From contig NC_092600.1 in the NCBI RefSeq assembly GCF_047663525.1, positions 3,716,001 through 3,780,000 on the forward strand: 64,000 bases of DNA, read 5' to 3'. A program made the position numbers and the translations under genes. The stretch is from Anas platyrhynchos. Taxonomy: Eukaryota; Chordata; Aves; Anseriformes; Anatidae. Position 1 is the first letter of the stretch. The number at the start of each line of letters is the position of its first letter. A model generated the notes under the pieces. That model searched no databases and was not told the origin of the DNA. It was given only the letters and a program-made list of their open reading frames with translations. Shown here piece after piece: positions 25,001 to 45,500 of the stretch.

Positions 25001-27458
25001 TGACGTTGAAATGATAGACAACCAGTAAAATTTTGTTCCTTGTTGTTCCATGTTACTGTTGTGTTTGAAATACTACAAAAAAAAAAACAAAACTAAACGC
25101 AACCATAGTAGAATCATACATCAGTAAATCTGATTGCATAGTGTAGATGGGGCAGCTGTCATGGAATAGACCACTAGCAGGAGACGAGCATTTCTTGAAA
25201 TCTATTTTGAGCTTAACTGTAGGAATTTTTAGTGTATGTTCTGCCTTGATGATGCTTAAGATTCTTTGAAAGCATAGCTGAGAAACAGAAATAGACGTTT
25301 TTAATTGTCTTCTCGCTGGTCTTAAGATTGTAGGTGGGTTCATTTCCTTTTTTAGGGGTGTGAGCAGCTGTTGAAATCTTCCAACTATTGAATGTACCCA
25401 GGGCTTGGAAGTTAATTGTCACCATAAACAGCTTTTACTTTTTAGAACACTAAACGTCTAATCTCAGTAAAAGAATAAATTCAGTCTGTGTTCTTGGCCA
25501 AGTTTCTTCCTTTATGTATTTCCTGTTACTTTGAAGGGTGCAGAGGTTCTCGTGTGTAATTGTTCTTGGGAATGAAATTTCTACTGAAGATGCTGCCACA
25601 TCCTTATGTTGCTTCAGAAAGTTGGTGATATCTTACTGCTTTTTTTCTTTCCTTTTTGCAGTACCTTCGCCTAAGGACTGCTGAGACAGTGAGAGACATC
25701 AGTCTTTTAAATTTCATTTTGTTTTTCATTTTTTTCCCCATTTTTTTCGTAGTATTGAAGAAAAGCTGAAGAATCAAAGCACCACCAGTGGAGTTAAGCT
25801 ACTGGCTGAAATAAGTGGATTATTTTTCCTGCAAAAATCATTTATAAGATTTTAAACTTTTCATGATAGCCAAGTGTCCTTGGGTCTGTTCCCTGCTTTC
25901 CTCACTTTTTGACCTCCCCAGTAGAAAACCTAGAACAGTTACACATGGGCCAGTACAAATGTGTTGTCAGGGGGTGCTTGCTGTACCTTTGGCTGGTGAT
26001 GCTTACTGCTTGCTTTGGTGTACCCTTCAGCACTTGTCTTGTGGTTGCAATACAAAAATGCAATAAGTTGCGTGGGTTATTGAAAGGCAATTTTTGGTCC
26101 TTAATTCTGCTAAAAGAAAGTACCCATCTGTGTCTTTAAACTTGTTTTTAAATGTGTCTAAACGTGTAGGAAAGCCTTATCAGATAACGTTTAATTAATC
26201 AAAGATGGGAGGAGAAAAGATCCACTTGATAAAATGTAGGACTCTAAGAGAACCAACATAGAGGTTTTTAAATCTTCTTCTTATCCCCTTTTTCTCTTAG
26301 GTGCAGGTTTGGTGTCCTGAGGTATGTTAGGTGTTTTAATTCGCCATGTTTTATCAAAAGTTGAGAGACAATGTTGTTTGGCAGTCTCTGTAGCAAGAAA
26401 GGAAACATCTTTTGTTATTGACATCCTTTCTCTTAGCTCTGCTCTTGCTTTTTGCCAGCTGCTCATTGTCTATACTTGCTTATTTAGTATTCACCAGAGA
26501 TTTTACAAGTTCTTATCAGTTCTTTGCCACGGCACATCATTTCCTCTTGTCATCCTTACTCCTTAATTTGGGAGGGGAGGCGGTGTTCTAAGGATTTGCA
26601 TGAGAGCTGGTGAGTGGTAGAAAACCCCGCCATTCATGAGCACCGCGGGAGTTGCACAGCATTGTTCTGCTCCTTCTCCCCTTTCTGGGGCACTTGGTAG
26701 TAAAGGTCGCGTTTCTAAGACTTACTGCCATGCCTTCCCCCCTCCTCTTTTCTGGGGAACGGAAAAGATTTTTTTATTTCTTGCCAACAGCTAAAAATAT
26801 CCAGTGCTTCAAATATTCTTCTTAGAAGATAGAAGGAAGTGCAACATAAAAATAGCCACAGCTGCAAAGATTGCCCACCTTTCTTTATGGCTCATGAGGG
26901 ATGGGTTTGGGGATGTCTTAATACTCTTTAAAAAACATGGAGCACCTAATCAGAGCTCAAGAACTAGTAGATGCTTTAGTATTTTCTCCTTTTGATTAAC
27001 AAAGATCCATTTGAGAAGCTGATTATTTCTCTGGAGTAATGGGTGTGAAGCTGCTGCTTCCACCATGCCTCTTCCTTGTTTCTTGGTAGCGAGTTTGTCT
27101 TCTTGTGAAACACCGTGACAGAGGTGTAACACAGGTTTTAAAGCATGTTTCCCAAATTTGTTTTTGGGAAGAAGCTCATGGATTTAAGGAATGGTTGGAC
27201 AATATTGGTGACAGAAACTGTGCTGCCTCTTTGGTCCTCTAACTGTCCTTTTTCCCACTAATCAGAAATGCAGCAGCTGGGGCTTTGATCATGTTTTACT
27301 TTATTCAGCTGTAGGCAGAGATTCTGGTAGTTTTCAGGTTTTGTTCTGAAACAAAATCAGATGCAATGGCCAGGGTTGAAATAGGAATTATTTTAATATC
27401 TGCTTTTTTGTTTTGCCTTATTCTTTACTAATTGCCTGTTTACTCATCTTCTTAATAG
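19061..27458 (+). other. SMAD5 intron 1 (main part)
   Basis: AT-rich intronic DNA between the promoter region and the first coding exon. It contains a T-run at 21,364-21,385. Strong acceptor-like sequences occur at 25,652-25,661 (CTTTTTGCAG) and 25,741-25,752 (TTTTTTTCGTAG), so a non-coding 5' exon may lie after one of them, but I found no convincing partner donor. No other gene or known repeat was recognised. Confidence 0.6.
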
Positions 27459-30742
<3,284 letters not shown>

Positions 30743-30862
30743 CTGATACTCCACCTCCTGCATATATGCCCCCTGATGATCAGATGGGGCAGGATAACTC
30801 GCAGTCTATGGACACAAGCAATACAATGATCCCTCAAATTATGCCAAATATATCTACCAGAG
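30743..30862 (+). CDS. SMAD5: SMAD5 coding exon 3 (linker with PPxY motif)
   Basis: Encodes residues 219 (split alanine) to 258, plus the first base of codon 259: ADTPPPAYMPPDD through PNISTR. PPAY at 223-226 is the PPxY motif bound by WW domains of SMURF ubiquitin ligases and of YAP. The exon is short (120 nt, 40 codons) and phase 1 at both ends, so skipping it would keep the frame and remove the SMURF-binding motif. Whether that happens cannot be read from the sequence. The donor is CAGAG|GTAAGT. Confidence 0.97.
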
Positions 30863-35866
<5,004 letters not shown>

Positions 35867-38800
35867 TGCTGAAATTCTATCTTCAGCATTATTTTTAGTG
35901 AACTTGCTCCAACTCTAGAGAAACTTCCAGTATGGATACTGTGAGCTGTATGGAGAATGGATCTTATGGTTTAACTTTTTTTTTTTAAATCCCGTTGTGA
36001 CCAATTCCATTGTGTATAGCTGATCAGTTTTACATTTCAATTTGTTCTTGTGATGCTTAAGTGACAGTTGAGCCCTAAGGGAAAAAAGTCTATTGAAAAA
36101 TTCAGAACACTTTTCCCCTACTTGGAGTAGAACTTAAACAGGCATATGTCTTAACTGGAAATTTTTTTTTCTTTTTGTCCTGTAGGGACAAGAATTATGA
36201 AGACTGACTTCAGAAAAATAAATACATATCATAGTTTGGGATTTTTTTTAAACGTTTATAAAACTGTTTGAACATGTGCAGCTCCAGCTTGCAAGCTGTA
36301 TTTTTAGTGTAGTTGCTTAACAAATTAAGGTTGACATCTGTCATAAGCAAAATTAGACTATTATGGCTAATTTTCCTCAGATTGAACAATGATTTTTTTT
36401 AAGTGTACACATGAAATATACTTTTTACAAATATTGGAGTGGTGTAAAAACACTTGTCTATTGGAAAATGCTGTCGTAAACACACTGTATATTAATGCAG
36501 AGTAGCAGTTCTTAGCCTTTTCCCACTTCAGTTTTGTAATATTGCTTTTAACCACCATTTTAAATAGTAATTGATACAAGATAAACATCTTGCACGTTTC
36601 TGGAGTAGTAATTCTTGTTTTGCTTTGATTTACACTCATGCCGTTTGGATGTGGTTGCCAAGGCCTATTTCTTTTTAGGTACCTTTCTCTATTTTAACAT
36701 AAACACTACAATTTGTAAATGCTTACTACTTTTTCGAAGGAATAAGTTTTTTGTTTTCTTTTCGGTGTTCTAGCTGTTTATTTTACCTGTCTGGAATTGA
36801 TCTGTGTTAAGCTTTTTAATCTCTCGGTAGACATTATGCAGTATTAGTGATTACACTATTTAATTCACTTTCAGTATGAGTTTGAGTCTCTTTGAAGACT
36901 GTGAGTGGCTTAGCAAATTAGTAACTGAATGCAGAAGCTTTTACTTCCAGATCATATAATTTAATACAGACCTGTTGGTAATGACCAAAAGTAATCACTT
37001 CTTTGTAGCCTACATGAAAAGTGGTCTTGAGCCTGACCTTAAAGGCAGGTGTTCAGTCAGAAGACTCAAAACTGTAATTGGCAGCTTTATGGAATTCAAG
37101 GACTGCATTAATACGATGATGAAATTTCTCTGTCATGTAAGGAATCCTGTTGCCTGTACTGTTGTATTACTCAATTTAAACACTGTACTAAACACTAAAA
37201 GAAATCAGTTAAGTAACACATGCATAGTTTTCCCCTTTTAAATAATTAACAAAAAATGAGGTTGAAAGAAACATTCTAAGAGAATTAGAAGTTAATTATG
37301 TACAAAGTGCCTTTGCATGCAGAACTCATTTTCTTTTTTACTCTTTCCGTAACTCCACTTCAGGAGAGAGTTCAGTATTTGGGGGAGAGACTAAAAACTT
37401 CAAAAATGCAAATACTCACTAAAAGGTGCATTGCAGTTAACTACTGCAATCCTGAGACATCAGTTGCTTACACAAGTTCTTTTGTTTTCTGTTGAATGAC
37501 AGTTTCTGCTCAAATGTGGAAATCATATCATATGGTACCTAAGTAACAGATCATCTTAAAGGAATAAAGTTGTTTACGTGTCATTAAAATGTTTCTTATG
37601 AAATGCCTTAAAGGAATAAAGATAAACTGTAACACTTCTGCAGAACCCTAATGTTCTCTTGTACAGGAATTTCTATATTACTTGGTGTTTTGCTTTTTTT
37701 TTTTTTTTTTTAAACCAGTTTCTCCAGTGTGTTTAAAAACAAACAAGTGCATCTTCAGGAGAAGGGGAAAAAAAATCAATGTTTGCCACTCATCTTTGGG
37801 GCCTTCTCTTTCATTCTTCGGGATTGCAACCCACAGATGGTTCTGCTGATTGAATAAGATGCAAAGTCAGTTGGCCACAGGATCATACTTGCATTTTCCA
37901 CTCCCCATACCCGGCTTTTGTCAAGTTGCTGAATATGTATATTTGACACTACAGATTTATTTTTTTTTCTGGATTAGCTTTTATAATAAATGTCATGGCA
38001 CGTTGGATTAAGGAAAGATCTCAGTTGTAGGTACAAGATCTTGCTTTATCCATAATGTTTTTCACCTGGCTTCATCTCTGTTCACTTGTTTGGATGTGGC
38101 CAACTAAATGACTCAAGAATGGGTGCTGAAGTGCCTATAGATTTGCCTATATTCTGCTTCTCTGTTCCTTTTAAGTAGGACTTTTTTGACAGCTTCTTAG
38201 CAAATCGTGTGCACTACTGGTTCATGGTGGTCGTAATCCTGCTTAGTTTATCTGTGCTGCTGATACAAAATTCAGGTGTCAGTGCATAGATGGGTTGGAT
38301 GAGAACTGTGTGACGCTAATTATGTTTCAAGTGTCGTGGTAGCAGAGTTGCTGCTTCTGTTGCAGCATGCTTGTGTATGTCACTTATCCTAGATGGAGGG
38401 ATGGAGAAATCGAATCAGCCGGTAGTGTGGTAGTGAAGATGGAGCCTTTCCAGTATAGCCCAGCTTAGACTGAACGTTACTCTTCAGTGAAAATGTTTTG
38501 GCTTTTGTAAGTGTAAGTATTTTCTCCTTTTGGGGCATGTTTCTACTTTACAACCAACCACAGCATTAATTAACAGCTTTGGCAATACCAGTAAAGAGCC
38601 TGAACCAGGCATATGCTGAGGTCTTCTGGGTTTGCTTTTATAGTCACTAAGATAAGATAGTAGCTTGGATATTCCTTCTCTAAGAACATCAGTCTTGCTG
38701 GCAGTCAATCCAGCACCTTGTGTAAGTATTACGTTCATTTAATTGTGTTAGGCATGACATAGTTATACACGAAAAGTTAACATTGGGTTGTAAAATCTAT

Positions 38801-39530
38801 AGGACCAAAGGAAACCAAAATAAAACTTTGAGTATGGCTGACCGATGAGAGAGAAGCCTAACAAAACAGCCCGTTAGTCAAAACAGTGATGAAACAGCCT
38901 ACACATCACAATGCAGTGTGGAACTGTTTAAAATATTGGAATTCTTCTGGTTTTTGCCTGAAGCTATGACTTTTTTTTTTTTTCCCCACAGTATTACAGT
39001 GTGAAAGTTGTCAGTTCTTGGACAGCTACTCTTGTAGTGGAAGTCTAGACAAACACTGAAATGTGTCAAGCTTTTTCCTTAGTTTAAAATATTTTTTTTT
39101 TCCAGTGTATTGTTTGAGTTGCCCAAAGTGTTGCTAGTGATGGTCTTTAGAGAAACCAACAAAACATTTGCTAAATGTTTTGCTTCAAAAGACAAAAATG
39201 TGACTAACTTCTTGTAGTTGTGAAGTTTCTGTTTAGGAAGGAAACCCATTCTGAATTGAAATCAATAGACCAAACCATCAGATTACAACATAAATTTGCT
39301 TTATTGTGCTGCTCCATAAACCTGCTTCTGTGTTTGTTGCAAGCATAACCTTTATGCTTTTGTTTACATTGTAGGAAACACAGTTCTAGCAATGAGTTTT
39401 TCATTTAACTCTAAACATCTTTTTATTTTGTTAATTTTAAAATTACTAGTTTTTGCTATGTTATGTTTTAAAGATATTTTTTTGCATACTGCTGCTCATA
39501 TTTCAATAAACAAACAAAAAAAAAATGCAG
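35867..39530 (+). other. SMAD5 3' UTR (approximate end)
   Basis: Non-coding AT-rich sequence after the stop codon. AATAAA signals occur at 36,217, 37,563, 37,615, 37,985, 39,505 and 39,991. The one at 39,505 is followed by an A-rich stretch and is my choice for the distal end, with 39,991 as the alternative. Matches to the miR-155 seed occur at 35,885-35,891 (AGCATTA) and 38,562-38,569 (AGCATTAA, full 8-mer). A long 3' UTR is usual for this gene. Confidence 0.6.
39505..39510 (+). terminator. Candidate distal SMAD5 poly(A) signal
   Basis: AATAAA about 3.64 kb after the stop codon, followed by CAAACAAAAAA and then T-rich DNA. Inferred as the main distal site; 39,991 is the alternative. Confidence 0.45.
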
Positions 39531-42500
39531 ATTTTTCTGATTTCCTTTATCTGTATCTCAGTATGGGTTGAAATACTTATTTACAACGGTTGCCTTATAT
39601 TGAGTTCTTGCAACTCACTGCTGATGCCTTACCATGTACGTGTTCCTCCTCATACAAATGTGATGTTGTAATTATAAAAATGTTTTTCTATAGCTTTTTG
39701 CTGCAGTTCTCTCAGAAACATCAGCCAGCCAAAAATTCTGATTGCAGGAATTATATTCAGTTGCTGATACTTTTAAAAAATAGTTGCATCAGTAGTACAA
39801 CGATGTGTATCTGTAAGTAATGTTCTGATTAGTGTGTTTTGGGGTGGATAATTTCTTTTTTTCTACCATTGTGGCTGGCCATAACCTTTTTAAACAGCCA
39901 CTCATCATGTCTGAGTTGCTTTAGACTGATGACCAATAGTAATTGAAAAGAAAGCTGTGTGAATATCTCCTGAAATTCAAGTCCTGTTCCAATAAAACAG
40001 AAATTTAGGAGCATTTTAGCAAACTTTATGTTACTGTGTATTAGACTAACTTTTGAAGACTGAGGAGAAGAAAGCATTTCTCTTGTTTATCAAGATACTA
40101 CAGAAACAGAGGATGAAATAGTAATTGAGGGCGTGCGTGAATCAAAAGAAGTCCCCTTTTTAGTAGAATGAGTGCAAAAATACTGAACCCCAATTCCACA
40201 GGAATCTGCCACTCCGTGTAAGATCTACAGAAAGGACAAATCAAAACCAGTACTGATTCTTTTTGCTAGCAGACCACCACCTTCCAGATACACTACACAA
40301 AGTCCTCAGTATTCTCAATAATAGTTTATTTAATAATGGTTTATTTTAGTTTGGATCTCCTGCGAATGTGCAATTGCAGCGTACTAAGAAGCACCCAATC
40401 AGGTAGAAAAGACTCGCACTGAGATTGGGAGATGCAAGGGAGAAAGGGGAATTTTTTTTTTTCCCTCCTCATACTGCTTTGATGTTCTTCCAAGAGAATA
40501 ATGGCCATGAAAAGTAGACAAAAGATTTACGGTGATAGTGCTGCTCAGATGATAGAGGCTTTTTTGCAGGTTAGTAACTTCTTGAATTACACATTGCAGT
40601 GGCTTGTTGGTTTTCCAGAAACTTGACGTGGATCTGTATTAATAGCTTTCTATAAAGTAAGAAAAAAAAAAAAAGGCTATTAATAGCTTTAAAACATTAT
40701 TTAATAGAATTTAAGAGGTTAAGTTAATCCTATTACTCTGGGAAATTTAGAAGTATTTTAACAGTTGATGGTTACATCCTTGTGAGGAGCTAGCCAAAGT
40801 AATCTCAGAAACTGATTATTGTTTTCTTTGGGTGTTTTTAAAATTATTTTTTAGAAAAGAAAAAGCTTTGGGCAAACGCCACCTCACCCACCCCACCCCA
40901 ACCTGCGGTGTGTGTTAAGTGAGTCAGAGGCCGCTTCTGTTCTCTGCGTGCAGAGCAAAGCAAACATGCAACTGGCGTTTACAGTAATGAGATGTCGGGT
41001 GGCCTATGTGTTGTGCCAGGAGAGATCTGCCTGCCTCGTCTAGTGCAGTGCCCTCTGCCTTCCCTGACTCCCTCCCAAGAAATTCTACTTACACAGAAAA
41101 GCTGTTCCAAGGAATTTAGGAAAAATTGGGAAATGAGATATTCTAGGATTGGTCCTGTCTGTGTGTGGATCCACCCAGCAGGATGCTGGTGATGGTCTGG
41201 AGTCAGTGCACAGAACATGGGGGATGTTCCAGGAGGCTTTCCTGAAGTGAGCACTTGGCATTGTGGAAATGCTGATTCCGATGACTTCCAAATTCAGGAT
41301 TGCCTATGCAATTTTGTGCTCAATTGACAAATATTTACAGAATATTTACTTTCCTTCTGCTTGATCAGCATTCAGAAAGTTTTACACCGAAGCTAAATAA
41401 CAGGAAATCAATGAATTTTGCCTAGGGAGCTCATCTCTTTGATTCCATGCCTGTGTCACTGAATTTTGCACTGCACACTAGTGAGCTGGGGGCTGGAGGG
41501 GGAAGGAGGTGTGTTTGGTTGTGTGCTGTGACAGCTGATGATGTGACAAGGGGTGAGACGAGTCGGAGCAGAATCTGTTCCACCTGCTGTTACTAGAAAG
41601 CTCCACTGTGTATACCTGGTGTGCTTTCCAAATACTGCCAACATTAAAAAAAATAAAAAATAATAAATCATTGGACCATGTTCGCTGATGGCACTGGCTC
41701 CAATCCTAAATTCTTAAACAGCTAATCTTCTGACTTGGGATGTAGAGCCAGCTATCTTCTGTGTGCACTAAGGCATTTGTAGCAATCCCAAAGTACCTGT
41801 AAATTATCAGCCCCTCGGTTAAATATACGTTTTTAGATACTACATCATCTAACTGCTTGATGAGTATTGGCAAGAGAGTTAGTTTGTGCTGACTCGCGTT
41901 TGGTAGGCAGCCAGCATTAGCAGTTTGGGTTAATGACATTCAACAGAAGTAATCATTCCCCTGAAGTTTTGGGTATAGAAACTTCAAAGTAAAGAAATGT
42001 CATCCTGTGCATTTTTATACAGGTGTAGTGAAGGTGGTTGGCTCTAGCTCTGTGCTCTGGGTTCGCACTCCAGCCACTGGCAAGTGTAATAGCAACGCAG
42101 AAGGAAGCTGTGTGCTGGCACACGGCTTAACCTGGGCTGAAAAATGCAGCCGACACGCCCATGTTATAGAGTTGGAGGTAAGAGACTTATGTCATCGGAC
42201 TTGTATCTGTCTCCAGAACAGATCACCTGCAGGAACAGCAGATTTCAAAATGGGAACTAAAAATTGGGAAATTATTAATCCTCACAGTGTGAAGCCATCA
42301 CTAAATCCACCAAAATACACTCTGAGCACTAATGTCTCAGTGCTGCTCCCAGCTGTTCAGATCAGGTGTGACTTGCAGAAGTTGGAAAGTCATAAAAAAG
42401 AACAAGTGTCCTTTAGCCATAAATAAAAATGCCATCTTCCTTCTTTTATGTGTGTTTTCCCCTACCTGAAGGAAGGGAACTGGAGCCATGGCCACTTACC

Positions 42501-45500
42501 TTACCTAGGAAACCTTAATTCTCTGAGGGATTTTTTTTTTGGAGCCTTACTGCTTGCCCAGGTTTTCTGATGTGCTGGGGAAAACAGCCCATCATGCCTT
42601 GAGGATGTGCCAGCTGGTTTTTGCAGGTAGGCTGAAACAGGCTGGTTTTTCCTCAGTCCTATATTTTTGTATTTATCAATATTTTCCTCTAAAACCATTC
42701 AGAGACTTTTGGAATCCAGCACGTAAGGACTAGACCTGAAGATCACTGGTAAGAAAGAAGCCTCAGCTGATTGCCTTCTCGTGGTGCTTTTGCATTTAAA
42801 AATAGGGAGCAAGCCTTAGTGAAAGAAAACTTGGCCCAAGTGCAAATGCATAAAATGCCCATGTGATGGGTGCTGCAGCATTTTACAATTTCCAGGCAGT
42901 TTGCGTCAAATTCTTTTTGAATATATTGTTCTTGTTAACTGCCTTATAGGGCCACCTGGTCAAGTGTGCTGTACGAATACTTCTGTAAACAACATTTTTT
43001 TAGGCTCTAGTTGGGTGCGAGCACAAGGGCAGGTCTGGCTTGCAGTCCTCTGAGTCCTCAAGTTCTCCGCTTCCCAAGGTGTGTCTGAGGCTGCGGTGGT
43101 GCTGGCTGGTAAATGCTGCTGTGGGGTATCTGGGGTCCGGTTAAAAGGAATTTATTGCAGCTCTAGCCAGCGCATAACATTGAAACTGAAATGACCAAGA
43201 AAATAAATAAAATCTAAAAGTTCATTAAAAAAAATGGAGGCAGGAAATCCAGAGCCCAGCAGAGTGTGCCAGGCACCAAACTTTTATTTTTTTCCCCACT
43301 ACCTTAAAGTTGTGCTGTGTTGATAATCAGCTGCTCTAAAGAAGGCAAGAAAGCAGCATCGCAGCTGTCCTGCATCCTGTTTTCTGGGTGAGATGGTTAC
43401 ACCAGATCTAGAGCTGGTGGCTGGGCAGTCCTGCAGCAGGCAGTTCTGCACCAACATCTCTGCTCTAGGACACTAAAGTATTTGTTGTATCACAAGAAGT
43501 GAAGACAGATCTATTAAAATAAATCGTATGAGAAGTGCAATCTTCAGTTCTCCTATATCCAACATATTTTGTTCGCTAGCCCCAGTGTTTCCCTTCAATG
43601 TATGTGATGGGGAAACTGCTGATAAGGCAGAGCAGCTGTACGTGCAGAGTAGCTGATCCCTGCTTGATAAGTTCTGTTAAAAAAAAAAAAAAAAAGGCAG
43701 GTAACTGCTGTCTCCTCCTTTCTTCCATAAAACATTAAAAAAGAAAAACTTTTAAAATTGACAGCTCTTTTGTTCTAAGGACAGGTGTGTTTTCTTCTGT
43801 ACAAACAAGCTTTTCCCCTTCTTTTTTTGAAGTCGTACATCTGCTGTTGTAAAGAGCACTGTTATTTCCAGGACTAAATACAAAAGTGTTGTATAATCCA
43901 GTGAAATTCCTGTGAAATGGCATTTTCTGAAGTCTGAATCTCGAGCTGACTCTCAGCAAACCCATCAGCCTCTCGAGAAAGCTCGGAGCAGTGTGGGTGA
44001 GTTAGTGGGAGCAGAGAGATTTTAGGGACAATGCAAGACAGCAAAGAAACTTCTCTGAGAGCCAAACAGGGCCCTGTGTCCTGAGACCGGAGAGATTCCA
44101 AGTCTCTGAACAGTCTTGCTCTGAAAGAAGTCTGGATAAAGAAATCTTTAGTTTTCTGTAAGAGATTAGTGTCTCGGTCCTGGAAATTAGGAGTGAACAG
44201 GTTGTGTCCACAGAGGTTATTCGGTGGGGTACCATGCTCGCTCCCTGGGCAAAGGCTCGGCCACACAGGGGGCATGCGATGTTGCCAGGAGGGTGAAAAT
44301 GAGAAAGGGGAGAAAAAGAACTGGCAAAAACATGGCAGTGTAACTCGCTGCCCAGGAGACTTTCTATATGGATTAATGGATTTAAACAGAACTTTTCTGC
44401 TTCAGTTTAGAGTTTGTGTATTTGCTCGGGGCCTGGAGAGCTCAGGCTAGGAAGAGAGCAAACTGCTGCACGGCGAGCACAGCCCCATGGGCCTTCCTTT
44501 CCTCTTCTCCATCTGATTTATTCTCTGAAGTTTTAAATGATCCAAATACCAGGTGGAAAAAGCTCCCACTTTTCAGAAGGGTTAGGAGAACACAGGCTAT
44601 GGTCAGAGCAGAGCTGAACCAAACTCTCCTGCACCCACCTGCTGGCATCGGGTTAGGCCTTGTGCTGCCACGTACACGGCTGAGCCAGTGGGACCGCTTG
44701 TCCCCAGGCAGTCGGGATTGTGCCCTACCCAGTTATTCATTGACACTCCTCTTTGTGAGCTCAGAAGGCCAGAAAACCCCTCTGCAGGGTGTAACTCCAA
44801 AGTGACTGACTACTCGCTGCTCTCGGTGTTTGCTGATGGCTTCGTGCCGGTGCCAGGCTCCCTCCTTCCTCCTCTTACTGAGAGCTGAGCCGTGGAGCAG
44901 CCCTCGTTGTGGTGATTCCTGTTCTCAAGTGGTGTCCAGGGATAAGGGCTCTTCATTTCTTTTTAAGATGTTACCAGAAGCAGGCTCGTTAGAGCAAGTG
45001 CCGTTACAAATTCCTGGGGCTCTGTGGTTTGACACCACGTGGATGGTGCGGCCATGCAGACAGCAGTGCTTCAGCACCAACCTGAGGTGTCCTGAATAGA
45101 AATTAAATATTTAGCTTACAAATGTTATTCTTTGCCTGTTGCCCTTGCTTTTATGACCGCTTTGTGTGTCCTGCTGATGAGTCCTTTCCAGGTGTTAGCC
45201 CCGATGGCCATCGGGCATGGTGTAGAAAATGCTCAACCTCTTGTTAGTGCTTGGGGGAAAGGGAAGAACAGGAGGTGAATGCCCACCCCAACCCCTTTGC
45301 ACGTAGGAAAAGCAGGAAGGATGGATCCTGCTGGCTTGCCCCAGCTGGCATTTTAAGGCACAGTAGCAGGTGCTCAGGCAGGGGAGTACTGTGCTGGTGG
45401 TGTCTGCTCAGCCTGGTGGGGAGCGCATCTCAGAGCGTGTCTGTGCCACCAGCTCAGGCAACCAGGTTCAAAGCCATCCGTGGGCTAAAGGGTTAAAACC

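Noticed and set aside
25662-25860. Non-coding 5' UTR exon of SMAD5 after a strong acceptor
   Set aside because: Acceptor-like sequences are good but no convincing downstream GT donor was found, so I did not call an exon.
42007-42426. 139-codon + strand ORF between SMAD5 and SMIM32
   Set aside because: No ATG-context, domain or splice support and no family resemblance; length is within chance for 64 kb.
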